From Brevibacillus sp. DP1.3A (GTDB lineage Bacteria; Bacillota; Bacilli; Brevibacillales; Brevibacillaceae), in assembly GCF_013284245.2 (NCBI RefSeq), contig NZ_CP085876.1:2649001-2713000 (forward strand): DNA of 64,000 bases. Direction: 5' to 3'. Below the pieces are notes generated by a model, which saw nothing but the letters and a program-made list of their open reading frames with translations, ran no database searches and was not told the origin of the DNA. Made by a program: the position numbers and the translations under genes. Numbering within the stretch: position 1 is the stretch's first letter; each line of letters opens with the position of its first letter. This document shows, piece after piece, positions 33,496-43,000 of the stretch.

Positions 33496-34367
33496 GTCAG
33501 CTGCTTTCCGCGCAGCAAGCTCTTCACATCGATTTCCGCAATCAACACACTGATCAAAACGAGACCTGCGCCTATGTACCCGCGAGCAGACAGTGTTTCG
33601 CCTGTGACCAAGAAGGCAAACAGGGCAGCGAAGATTGGCTCCAAGGAAAAAATAACACCCGTGTGCGTGGCAGTCGTATATTTTTGGGCCACCGTTTGAA
33701 CGACAAAGCCAATTGCACTGCATAATACGCTAAGGGCGAGCACGGCGATCCAAGCCTCTGTAGTCTGTGGCAATGTGGGAGTCTCCAGCGCAAAAGAAAA
33801 AACAATGCCCAACAGTGCCGTAAAGCCAAGCTGGTAAATCCCCAACTGGATCGTATCCGATTGATTGGCCCATCGGCCTGTTACGGTAATATGTGTAGCG
33901 TAAAAGAGGGCACCAGCGATGCACAAAAGGTCTCCTTGGCTGATGCGAAATTCAGCGCTTAGTGTGAGCAGCCCGATGCCGATCATGGCCAGTCCAGCGC
34001 CGACAAAGACTCTTTTTTCAGGACGATTTTTCAAAAGAATAGATAAGAGCGGAACAAAGATAACGGTCAAGCTAACGAGAAAACCAGCCTGGGAAGCTGT
34101 CGTTGATTTCACTCCGTTCGTGATGGTGGCAAAAACCCCGAAAAGGAGCGCACCGAGTACGAATGCATGGAGCAATGTTTTTCGATTCGTGGAACGCAAG
34201 CGTTTATAGAATAAGGCGGCTGCCAGTCCAAAAGCAATGCCAAAGCGGATACCGATCAGATTGAAAGTCTCCAAATCCTTCAATCCCATTTGCATAAACA
34301 CATACGATGTTCCCCAAAACAGGGTGACCAAAATCATAGCCAAATCGGCTTTCACTTGCGGTTTCAT
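33471..34367 (-). CDS. DMT superfamily (EamA) transporter
   Basis: A protein of 298 residues with ten membrane helices in two EamA repeats (LAMILVTLFWGTSYVFMQ near the start and GVIFSLEPIFAALFAFLVTGE near the end). The ATG at 34367 begins the family alignment and follows AAGGAGG by 11 bases; the longer frame upstream lacks a binding site. The transported metabolite is unknown. It is divergent from a LysR-type gene with a shared 150-bp region, an arrangement in which the regulator usually controls the transporter. Confidence 0.87.
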   Translation of the reverse strand: MKPQVKADLAMILVTLFWGTSYVFMQMGLKDLETFNLIGIRFGIAFGLAAALFYKRLRSTNRKTLLHAFVLGALLFGVFATITNGVKSTTASQAGFLVSLTVIFVPLLSILLKNRPEKRVFVGAGLAMIGIGLLTLSAEFRISQGDLLCIAGALFYATHITVTGRWANQSDTIQLGIYQLGFTALLGIVFSFALETPTLPQTTEAWIAVLALSVLCSAIGFVVQTVAQKYTTATHTGVIFSLEPIFAALFAFLVTGETLSARGYIGAGLVLISVLIAEIDVKSLLRGKQLTKNPTHLS

Positions 34368-34516
34368 GATGGGATAAGCCTCCTTGCCCGGGAAAAAGCG
34401 GGTCCTAATCAGTGTTGCGCCATAAACAGTATACGAGTATCGTTTAAATAAGAAAAATGAATGTTTGTGATGATTTTCATGAATCGAATTCATGTAAAGG
34501 GGACGAAGAGGTGAGT

Positions 34517-35389
34517 TTGAACAAGTTTGAGGTAGTGATCACCGTTATTGAGTCGGGGAGCTTAACCAAAGCTGGCGAAATACTAGGTCTGACACAATCA
34601 GCGATCAGCCATGCGATTGCAAGTTTGGAGCGGGAATTTGGGTTTTCGCTTTTGACCAGAGGACGATCGGGCATTAGCCTCACGAGTAATGGGGAGCGAC
34701 TGCTTCCGTACATGCGTGAGACCTTGCGCTGTCATGAGCGGATGAAACAAGAGGTGTTTGCCATCAACGGGTTGGAGGTCGGGACGGTGAGAATTGGAAC
34801 GTTTACGAGTGTTTCCACGAAATGGCTTCCCGGAATCCTCAAGCGGTTCCAAGACCAGTATCCGGCGATCGAGATTAAGCTGATGGAAGGGTATTACGAT
34901 GGAATTGAGAGCTGGATTCAAACCGGAGAAATTGATTTCGGCTTCGTCTCCTTACCGACAACAGAGGATTTGGAATGTATTCCTTTAAAAAAGGATCAAA
35001 TGTATTTGCTGGTGACAGAGGAACACCCGCTCTACGGAGAGGAGCGGGTGCATGTGAGCCAATTGGCCGAAGAGACGTTTATCATGCCGAAGACGGGCTG
35101 TGACAATGATATACAGCGTTTGCTGGCCCAGTATCAGATCGAGCCGCGAATCAAATATGAAGTGGGAGATGATCACGCGATTATTGCCATGGTGCAAAAT
35201 GGGCTCGGGATCAGCATTCTTCCGGAAATGATTTTGTTCCGTTTGCCTGCAAATATCCGGATGATCCCGCTTGAAGGGGAGCATTACCGTTCACTGGGGG
35301 TGGCAGCAACTTCTTTTTCCAAGCAGTCACCGGCCGCCAAGCGCTTCTTGCAGTTTGTAACTGATTGGGTGAACGAGCAGCAAGCGTAA
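34517..35389 (+). CDS. LysR family transcriptional regulator
   Basis: A protein of about 290 residues with an N-terminal winged helix-turn-helix (SLTKAGEILGLTQSAISHAI, LEREFGFSLLTRG) and a periplasmic-binding-like effector domain from about residue 90 (VGTVRIGTFTSVSTKWLPG). The start is probably TTG at 34517, placed 5 bases after AGAGG; GTG at 34511 overlaps the binding site. The gene is divergent from the EamA transporter and is its likely regulator; the inducer is unknown. Confidence 0.9.
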   Translation: MNKFEVVITVIESGSLTKAGEILGLTQSAISHAIASLEREFGFSLLTRGRSGISLTSNGERLLPYMRETLRCHERMKQEVFAINGLEVGTVRIGTFTSVSTKWLPGILKRFQDQYPAIEIKLMEGYYDGIESWIQTGEIDFGFVSLPTTEDLECIPLKKDQMYLLVTEEHPLYGEERVHVSQLAEETFIMPKTGCDNDIQRLLAQYQIEPRIKYEVGDDHAIIAMVQNGLGISILPEMILFRLPANIRMIPLEGEHYRSLGVAATSFSKQSPAAKRFLQFVTDWVNEQQA

Positions 35390-35390
35390 T

Positions 35391-36137
35391 TCAGACAGAT
35401 AAATCGCCCCTGACTTCCTTCGCCAACGGCTGCTTTCGGACAAAGGGCAGGTACAACAAGAAAAACAAAGTGAGTGCTACTCCTTCCAACGAAACGATAT
35501 ACCACGGATACGGGCCCAAAAAGTCAATCAGACTGGGATTGTCCGGTTTGCGCGAGACAAATAAGTAATTTCCGCCCGTCCATTGGTTGACGAAAAGTGC
35601 GACAAGCAAAAGCAGGTTTAAAAAGCCCATCGTTTTCCAAATGGAACGGACAGTCGGACGGTAGCCTTCTACCCACGTCATGTACAGGCAAGCAAGGACG
35701 ATTCCCGCGTGGGCTACAAAAAAATGCACAAAGCGAAAATGCGGAAATGGATAAAACAACTCGGGGGTAAGCAATGCCTGCATGGCTCCGCCAATCCCGG
35801 CAAAAAACGTAATCTCATACAGCCCGTAGCTTCTCGTCATCAGCATCACGGTAGAAAGAAGGAGAGTCACACTACATAGCTGCAAGGGCAATGTGTAAGC
35901 AGCCGTCCAGCTCTCGGTATAAACATGCCAAAGCTGATAACAAATCTCCGATAAGAGCAAGACACCCGCAAGTACGTAACGTGTGGAGAGTCGATTTGTC
36001 GAGGCTTGGAGCTTTTGCCGAAATAAATAAGTGAGTACGACCAGACAGAGCACAAGAATCAAGGTGATAACGTGAGAAGTGGAAAACAGTTGAAACGACT
36101 CTCCTGTCAGGAAAAGTGAAAAATAGGGTGAGGTCAT
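35391..36137 (-). CDS. TIGR02206 family membrane protein (YwaF-like)
   Basis: A 248-residue integral membrane protein with about seven helices. It shows the family features HVITLILVL near the N-terminus, YTLPLQLCSVTLLLS in the middle and HFFVAHAGIVLACLYM. The family is widespread in Bacillales and has no known function. GAGGAG lies upstream of the ATG. Its stop is one base from the LysR stop in convergent orientation. Confidence 0.88.
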   Translation of the reverse strand: MTSPYFSLFLTGESFQLFSTSHVITLILVLCLVVLTYLFRQKLQASTNRLSTRYVLAGVLLLSEICYQLWHVYTESWTAAYTLPLQLCSVTLLLSTVMLMTRSYGLYEITFFAGIGGAMQALLTPELFYPFPHFRFVHFFVAHAGIVLACLYMTWVEGYRPTVRSIWKTMGFLNLLLLVALFVNQWTGGNYLFVSRKPDNPSLIDFLGPYPWYIVSLEGVALTLFFLLYLPFVRKQPLAKEVRGDLSV

Positions 36138-36271
36138 GATGATCTCCTCTTTGTTTATTATTTTTTATATTTGAAAATTCACGAAATTTTAACAGATAGC
36201 TATTTGTCTGATATAAATCTTTGGTTATAATATAAATAGACTACGTTACATCATTGAGAGGAGATATAGTC

Positions 36272-36391
36272 TTGAACTTAGTGCTCACGGAAAAACAATG
36301 CAAGTCTTGCCAGGCTCGCTTGACAGAGTATGAAATCGAGAACAATGGTGCACTCTGCATGGAATGCTTCAAGGAAGAACAAGGCGAGTAA
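36272..36391 (+). CDS. 39-aa protein with two CXXC motifs
   Basis: A very short gene starting at TTG, 9 bases after GAGAGGAG, and closed by a strong terminator. The peptide has the knuckles CKSC (residues 10-13) and CMEC (about 28-31) separated by 14 residues, a layout that suggests a single zinc ribbon. The C-terminus is acidic (KEEQGE). I do not know the family. Its compact transcription unit with its own binding site and terminator makes it a likely real gene. Confidence 0.7.
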   Translation: MNLVLTEKQCKSCQARLTEYEIENNGALCMECFKEEQGE

Positions 36392-36452
36392 AAGTAACAG
36401 CAAGGCATACGGCAACTGACTGTCTACTGCTATCTAATAATAGACCCTTTCA

Positions 36453-36493
36453 ATCAGGCCCTCTCTTTTTAATAGAGAGGGTCTGATTTTTTT
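36453..36493 (+). terminator. Terminator after the CXXC micro-gene
   Basis: ATCAGGCCCTCTC and GAGAGGGTCTGAT form a 13-bp stem with one G-U pair, then seven T. Confidence 0.92.
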
Positions 36494-36500
36494 GCAGGCC

Positions 36501-37010
36501 TTATTCCGGGAGCGGAATGATGAGTTCCATTCTTCGGCTGCCGTCTTTCATGCTTGTTTCAAACAAGATCAGTGTCAGTGTGCTGTTCGGCTCCGCTTTT
36601 TTCACTTTCAGTGTATGGGTAAAATCTCCCCAATCAGGAGCAGCGGTCGTAGCCTGCACGAAACCTTGCGTCAGCTCGTTATGTCCATCTTCTACGACAT
36701 AATTAAGTACAGCTTCGAACACGCTCGCCTGTCCTTTGATTTCAAACGTGTCTTGGGCGGTTTTCTTCACAGTGACATTGCGGAAAATATCATTGGCATA
36801 GACTGTCTCCTGCTGAGCTGGTTGCTCCGTTGGTTGTTTCTCAGGAGTTGTAGGTGGTTGCGTGGTTGCGGGTGGCTCAGAAGCAGGTTTCTCTGGCTCG
36901 GCCGCAACGGGTGGCTTCTGTTGTTCTGTTGGAGTGGAAGGGCTAGTTGTGCCACTCGTGCATCCTTGCAGCAAGCCAATCGTCAACAGCAGCAAAAGCA
37001 GTTTTTTCAT
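36501..37010 (-). CDS. Gmad2-domain lipoprotein
   Basis: A 169-residue lipoprotein: signal peptide with lipobox LLQGC (Cys17), a Pro/Thr/Glu-rich linker over residues 18-68, and a C-terminal Gmad2 immunoglobulin-like domain (NVTVKKTAQDTFEIKGQA, FEAVLNYVVEDG). Gmad2 domains are found in GerMN-associated and other extracytoplasmic proteins of Bacillota, often spore- or wall-linked. The linker is long enough to reach through the peptidoglycan. It is a single gene divergent from aspA. Confidence 0.83.
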   Translation of the reverse strand: MKKLLLLLLTIGLLQGCTSGTTSPSTPTEQQKPPVAAEPEKPASEPPATTQPPTTPEKQPTEQPAQQETVYANDIFRNVTVKKTAQDTFEIKGQASVFEAVLNYVVEDGHNELTQGFVQATTAAPDWGDFTHTLKVKKAEPNSTLTLILFETSMKDGSRRMELIIPLPE

Positions 37011-37168
37011 GGTATCCCTCGATTCTGTCTGGTATGAAATGGTACCTACAAATAGTAAGACGTAAAAACAAATAATAGTGTTTCAGGTGGAACGGTCTTC
37101 CTGCGTCAAACTGTGGTAGAATGGAGAGGAAGTAGCAACCATTATCCTAGAAGGCTGGTCTGATAAGA

Positions 37169-38593
37169 ATGGAACAACAGACGTTTCGAGTGGAAAAAGA
37201 CTTTCTTGGCGAGAAGCAAATTCCAGTAGATGCTTATTATGGCGTGCAAACAATGCGAGCAACGGAAAACTTCCCAATCACCGGGTATCATCTTCATTTT
37301 TCCCTCATCAATGCAATGGCAATGGTAAAGAAAGCAGCTGCGATGGCAAATATGGAAGTTTCCAGATTGAATCCGCGCTTAGGAAATGCGATTGTCGCTG
37401 CGGCGGAAGAAATCATGCAAGGAAAATGGCATGATCAATTTATCGTCGATCCGATCCAAGGTGGAGCAGGTACTTCGATCAATATGAATGCCAACGAAGT
37501 GATCGCGAACCGCGGTCTTGAAATGCTTGGTGAGAAAAAAGGGGATTATTTCCACCTAAGCCCAAATACACATGTCAACATGTCTCAGTCTACCAATGAT
37601 GCTTTCCCGACAGCGATTCATATTTCAACACTCACCCTGTTGGAAAAGCTGCTCGTGACGATGGATAAGATGCATGATGCATTTGGCCAAAAAGCAAAAG
37701 AATTCGATGATGTCATAAAAATGGGCAGAACGCATTTGCAGGATGCGGTTCCGATTCGCTTGGGCCAAGAATTCGAAGCATACCGTCGAGTACTTGAGCG
37801 CGACATCAAGCGTATCAAGCAATCTCGTCAGCATTTGTACGAAGTGAATATGGGAGCGACTGCGGTAGGAACGGGTTTGAATGCTGACCCTCGTTACATT
37901 ACAACAGTAGTCAAGCATCTTGCCGCTATCACAAGCTTCCCGCTGACAGGTGCAGAGCATCTCGTGGATGCTACACAAAACACAGATGCGTACACAGAAG
38001 TATCAGCAGCACTGAAAGTTTGCATGATGAATATGTCTAAAATTGCGAATGACTTGCGTTTGATGGCATCAGGACCTCGAGCTGGACTGGGAGAAATCTC
38101 CTTGCCAGCACGTCAGCCAGGCTCCTCGATTATGCCAGGAAAAGTCAATCCTGTCATGGCAGAGCTCATCAACCAAGTAGCGTTTCAGGTCATCGGAAAT
38201 GACCATACGATTTGTTTGGCATCCGAGGCAGGTCAGCTAGAACTGAACGTTATGGAGCCTGTGCTTGTCTTCAACTTGCTGCAATCGATCAGCATTATGG
38301 ACAATACATTCGATGTCTTTACGCGTCACTGCTTGGAAGGAATCGAGGCAAACCGCGAGCGCATGAAAGAATACGTGGAAAAAAGCGTAGGCGTCATCAC
38401 AGCGGTGAATCCTCATCTCGGGTATGAGACTGCTGCACGCATTGCCCGCGAAGCCATTTTGACAGGAAAGTCTGTACGTGAGCTGTGCTTGCAACACAAT
38501 GTACTGACAGAAGAAGAACTGGATCTGATTCTCGATCCATTTGAAATGACTCATCCAGGTATTGCTGGAGCATCCTTGCTGGATCGCAACTAA
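37169..38593 (+). CDS. aspA: Aspartate ammonia-lyase
   Basis: A 474-residue enzyme of the fumarase/aspartase superfamily converting L-aspartate to fumarate and ammonia. The catalytic loop is GSSIMPGKVNP, and other conserved parts are NMNANEVIANRG, SQSTNDAFPTA and GRTHLQDAVPI. The length and the opening FRVEKDFLGE(K) agree with aspartase rather than fumarase. Its monocistronic layout with a strong terminator differs from the ansAB operon of B. subtilis. AAGG upstream is only a weak binding site. Confidence 0.95.
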   Translation: MEQQTFRVEKDFLGEKQIPVDAYYGVQTMRATENFPITGYHLHFSLINAMAMVKKAAAMANMEVSRLNPRLGNAIVAAAEEIMQGKWHDQFIVDPIQGGAGTSINMNANEVIANRGLEMLGEKKGDYFHLSPNTHVNMSQSTNDAFPTAIHISTLTLLEKLLVTMDKMHDAFGQKAKEFDDVIKMGRTHLQDAVPIRLGQEFEAYRRVLERDIKRIKQSRQHLYEVNMGATAVGTGLNADPRYITTVVKHLAAITSFPLTGAEHLVDATQNTDAYTEVSAALKVCMMNMSKIANDLRLMASGPRAGLGEISLPARQPGSSIMPGKVNPVMAELINQVAFQVIGNDHTICLASEAGQLELNVMEPVLVFNLLQSISIMDNTFDVFTRHCLEGIEANRERMKEYVEKSVGVITAVNPHLGYETAARIAREAILTGKSVRELCLQHNVLTEEELDLILDPFEMTHPGIAGASLLDRN

Positions 38594-38597
38594 ACCC

Positions 38598-38640
38598 AAA
38601 AACTCCCGCGCTTTGCACATGCGAAGCAGCGGGAGTTTTT
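38598..38640. terminator. Terminator between aspA and pdaA
   Basis: CTCCCGC/GCGGGAG stem with an inner GCTT/AAGC pairing and A/T tails on both sides; usable in both directions. Confidence 0.88.
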
Positions 38641-38662
38641 GCTTGCAAAAGGAGGGTGTGCA

Positions 38663-39448
38663 CTACTTTTTCGGAAGGTGATCCAAGCTCTTGAATTCAT
38701 AGCCTTGCTTGCGTGCTTCATCGATCATCATCCCGAGAGCCTCTGCATTGTCTTTGGAGACAGAATGGAGCAGAATAACAGCGCCGGGATGCAATTGAGC
38801 CATTACGCTATCATAGGCATATTTTGCCCCCCGCTGGACTTTTGTATCCCAATCCTTATAGGCGACCGACCAAAAGACATTGGTATAGCCCAAATCTTTG
38901 GTTACAGCAAGTGTGCGATCGCTGAAAATACCTCTCGGAGGTCGCAAGTAACGCATGTTAGCTTGTCCAGTCACTTGCTGGACCGCATCGCTTACTTTCG
39001 TCAGTTCGTCTTTGATTTTCTGATTCGATACGGTTGTCATATCGGGATGGCTCCAGGAATGGTTGCCGATCAGATGTCCCTCTTGTGCCATTCGCTTTAT
39101 CAACTCGGGTTGTTCTTTCACAAAGTGCCCTGTCACAAAGAAAATGGCAGGGACTTTTTTCGTGACAAGTGTATCTAAAATCTTTGGCGTAAAGCCATTT
39201 TCATAACCGTTATCAAACGTCAAGAAAAGCTCTTTTTTCGTAGTATCCCCTAAAAAAACCGCACCGTGACGATCCACAATGCCTTTAAAGCCTTCCTCGT
39301 TGATAGAGGGTAGCTGACCATTCTTGCTCTTTTTAAATCCAAAATGGTACGGGTGATCTGGTGAGGCCATAATCGAGTCAACTGGCAAGGCACTTGTAAG
39401 CAACAAACTAATCCCGATCAACAAGCTTTTGATCATTCGTCTTTTCAA
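38663..39448 (-). CDS. pdaA: Delta-lactam-biosynthetic de-N-acetylase PdaA
   Basis: A 261-residue secreted NodB-family deacetylase. After a signal peptide the PdaA opening HPYHFGFKKSKNGQ is present, followed by the catalytic TFDNGYENG, HSWSHPD with two metal-binding His, RPPRG and LLHSV. PdaA removes the acetyl group from muramic acid so that muramic delta-lactam can form in the spore cortex, which germination enzymes require. Translation probably starts at TTG 39448, which follows GGGAG by 9 bases. Confidence 0.93.
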   Translation of the reverse strand: MKRRMIKSLLIGISLLLTSALPVDSIMASPDHPYHFGFKKSKNGQLPSINEEGFKGIVDRHGAVFLGDTTKKELFLTFDNGYENGFTPKILDTLVTKKVPAIFFVTGHFVKEQPELIKRMAQEGHLIGNHSWSHPDMTTVSNQKIKDELTKVSDAVQQVTGQANMRYLRPPRGIFSDRTLAVTKDLGYTNVFWSVAYKDWDTKVQRGAKYAYDSVMAQLHPGAVILLHSVSKDNAEALGMMIDEARKQGYEFKSLDHLPKK

Positions 39449-39727
39449 TAATGAGCTCTCCCTTCTGTAGCGAAGTCGTGATGTATTTAAGGCGATTCCC
39501 TCAAAAGTTTGTCCAGTCTACTTCCAAATATGTAAACGTACATTTGCAACAGCGGCTAGGTAGAAGCGCAAGTGAAGCGGTATTCCAAGTTGTGTAAAAA
39601 TCTTCTTTGAGTAAGGCGACAACTGTCCATACAAGAAAAAGAAACGCGTCATATAGTATCAAAGTCGACAGTAAACTGTTGGCAAATGCTACCAAGTAAT
39701 CATTTATAGCCAGGAGGTGTGGTTAAC

Positions 39728-39997
39728 ATGGAAGAATGGTTGGAGCAATTACGTGAGGCCATCGGTGAAGGTGCAGAAGAATTGGAAGTAAAAATTGAAT
39801 ACGAAGATGGTACCACGAAAAAATTGTACTTCGGCAGTAATGAAGAAGATGAGGAAGATGAAGACGAAGAATCCGAAGGCGAGGAATCCGAAGACGAGGA
39901 ATCCGAAGATGAGGAATCCGAAGATGAGGAATCTGAAGACGAAGAAGATGAAGATGAAGACGAAGACGAAGATGAAGACGAAGATGACGACGACTAA
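39728..39997 (+). CDS. Extremely acidic 89-aa protein with Glu/Ser/Asp repeats
   Basis: AGGAGGTG lies 9 bases before the ATG at 39728. The first 40 residues look folded (an amphipathic helix EEWLEQLREAIGEGAEEL, then strands with KLYFG). The remaining half is nearly all Glu and Asp, with five copies of the five-residue unit Glu-Glu-Ser-Glu-Asp encoded by a 15-bp DNA repeat, then Glu-Asp pairs and four Asp. The negative charge could bind metal, mimic DNA or hold a basic partner; function is unknown. A terminator separates it from the helicase gene. Confidence 0.8.
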   Translation: MEEWLEQLREAIGEGAEELEVKIEYEDGTTKKLYFGSNEEDEEDEDEESEGEESEDEESEDEESEDEESEDEEDEDEDEDEDEDEDDDD

Positions 39998-40013
39998 TCG
40001 TTTGTATTTGTTG

Positions 40014-40045
40014 AAAAAAGATACGCGTACATGCGTATCTTTTTT
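40014..40045 (+). terminator. Terminator after the acidic protein gene
   Basis: AAAAAAGATACGC and GCGTATCTTTTTT form a perfect stem with a 6-base loop. Confidence 0.9.
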
Positions 40046-40097
40046 CTGTTGCATTCTGTAATATTAAACATATTTCATGATAAGGATGGAACAGAAA

Positions 40098-43000
40098 ATG
40101 AGCTTTCAAGTGAGTCATCAAACGATAAAAGAATGGTGCGGTCGCCTTTCTTATGAAAGAGGAAAGACTTTTTACCGTTCTGGGAACGTGCTTGTGGAGC
40201 ATTTTCAACAGGAGCCTGCCTGGATCAAAACGACAGTGAACGCAGGAAAAAATAATTATCAGGTCACTATTGAACTGGACGAGTCTGGTATGGCAGCAGT
40301 GTGCAGTTGCCCTACTTTAGCGTCGTACGATCACTACTGCCAACATATCGCAGCCTCTTTGTTAACCATGCGTGATCTGCAAGTAGATGAGCATCCTGTC
40401 AGCTATTCCACTTCCTTTACAACGAGACAAGCAGGCATGACAACACAGCCTGATTCCCAGCTAACTGAGGGACTGTTCGGCTTGTTCGTGGACCGACCGA
40501 TTCGGACAAGCCATAATCGCGTGTTGCTGGATTCACGAACAACGCTTGCCTTGGAAATCATATGTAAAATCGTACCGTACGGCTTTCGCAAGAGCATGAT
40601 CGGAATAGAGCTGAAACTAGGGCCAAAGAGGTTGTACATCGTAAAGGACATTCGCGCGTTTTTAGACCGGTTGGATAAGCAGCAAGTGTATCGTTTCTCT
40701 AGCCAATTTACCTATGATCCGAATTTGCATCGCTTTTTGCCAGAACATAAAGCCATCCTCCTTGAACTCGTGCAAATTTACCGCACGGAAAAAATATATC
40801 GAGAGACAGCCAGTTACCAGTATCAGGAACAGAAGCATGTAGGTGGCGAACGGGTTCTTCTTGTTCCGCCATTTACCTGGGAGCGATTATTTGCTTTGTT
40901 ACTAACCGCACCGTCTGTTCACATTCAGCATCATGACCAAATGTATCCAACGTTTGCATGTATCGATGAGCCGCCGCCACTCCACTTCGAATTTGACCAG
41001 ACAAAAACCGATGAATATCAGCTGGAAGTCCAAGGATTCAAACAAATCACTGTCTTGGAAGCTTACGGATTGTTGTTCGTAGATGGCAAATGGCACAGAC
41101 TGCCAAAGGAACAATGCCACAGTTTGGCAGAGCTGAAGCACTTGTTAGAATCTCATAGCAGTGAGCGGATTCACATTCCAGCGGAAAAAATCGAGCCATT
41201 CATGGTGCAGATTGTTCCGGCCTTGATGAAACTGGGGAACGTGCAAATTGCAAAGGCCGTCTCGGAACGAGTCGTGCAATTCCAGTTAAAAGCCAAGCTG
41301 TATTTGGACAGGGTAAGAGACCGGCTACTGGCGGGACTTGAGTTTCAATATGGCGATATCGTCATCAATCCGCTGGAAGGCTATGAAGGGGGAGGGCAAC
41401 GTGGCAGTGAGCTGATTTTGATGCGTGACGGGGAGAAGGAGCGACAGATTTTAGAGCTGATGGAGGAAAGTGCCTTTACCCGCACGGAAGGAGGGTATTT
41501 TCTCGATGACGAGGAAGCTGAGTACGACTTCCTTTACCACGTCGTCCCTAAGCTGGAAAAACTGTTAAAGGTATTCGCGACAACTTCCGTAAAAATCAGG
41601 ATTCAGCCTCTCCACCTACCACCCAAAGTAAAAGTGGATGTCGATGAGCGAACAAATTGGCTGGATTTTCGCTTTGATATGGATGGGATACCCGAGTCCG
41701 AGATCCGAAGTGTGATCCAATCGGTAGAAGAAAAGCGCAGATATCATCGGCTGTCGAATGGAGCGCTCCTGCCGCTTGAGACAAAGGAATTTGAGCAAAT
41801 CAATCGTTTCCTGGACGAGATGGGCATGCAATATGCTGAGCAAATGGGAAGTGGTTTTCAACTGCCTGCTTTTCGCGGACTGCGCTTGCTTGATATACCT
41901 ATGCAGGGACAGTCTGTTCAGCTAGGCAAATCATTGCGCCAGTTTTTGGAGAATATGCGTAACCCTGATAATCTGGACTTTCCAGAACCCGAATCTTTGC
42001 AGGCGACACTTCGAGATTATCAGAAGTTTGGTTATCAATGGATGAAAACACTAGCACACTACGGCTTTGGGGGAATTCTTGCAGACGATATGGGCCTGGG
42101 GAAGACATTGCAAAGTATTACTTTTCTTCTCTCTGTTCTGCCCGAAATCCGAGAACAAAAGCTCCCAGCGATTATCGTGGCTCCTGCCTCTCTTTTATAC
42201 AATTGGCACAATGAAATCAAAAAGTTCGCGCCAAATATCCGTAGCGTTATTGTGGATGGCACGAAGGAAGAGCGAAATCAAATCGTAAACGAGCTATCAG
42301 AAATCGATGTACTCATTACTTCGTATCCGCTCTTGCGTCGTGATCATGCCCAGTTCGAGGAGAATTCCTTCCACACCTTGATTTTGGATGAAGCGCAGAC
42401 CTTCAAAAACTATGTGACTCAAACAGCTCAGACAGTAAAACGAATAAAAGCCAAGCATCGCTTTGCTCTTACGGGAACACCTGTGGAAAACAGGGTAGAA
42501 GAGCTGTGGTCCATCTACGATGCTGTTTTCCCTGAACTTTTTCCGGCACGAAAGGAATTCCTCGACTTGCCGCGAGATACGATTGCGAAGCGAACGCGTC
42601 CATTTTTATTGCGCAGGCTCAAGACTGAGGTACTAAAGGAATTGCCGGCCAAAATTGAAACACTGCAAAGCGCAAGACTGTTGCCTGAACAGAAAAAGCT
42701 GTATGTCGCCTACTTGGCGCAGCTCCAACAGGAAACAGTGAAGCATCTGTACAATAAAGGCTTTCAAAAGAATCGGATCAAAATTCTCGCTGGCTTGACG
42801 AGACTGCGCCAAATATGTTGTCATCCAGCGCTGTTCGTCAAAGAGTATGACGGAGGGTCATCCAAGCTCGAACAGCTATTTGAGATTATTGGTGAATGCA
42901 AAAATGCTAGGAAGCGCGTTTTGCTCTTTTCTCAATTTACGGAGATGCTAGGGATAATCGGACGCGAGCTGGGGTATCACGGTGTCCCGTTTTTCTATCT

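Noticed and set aside
39723..40208. Long minus-strand frames rich in Leu, Arg and Phe opposite the acidic protein
   Set aside because: They are the complement of Glu/Asp codons and lack a start signal; composition artefact.
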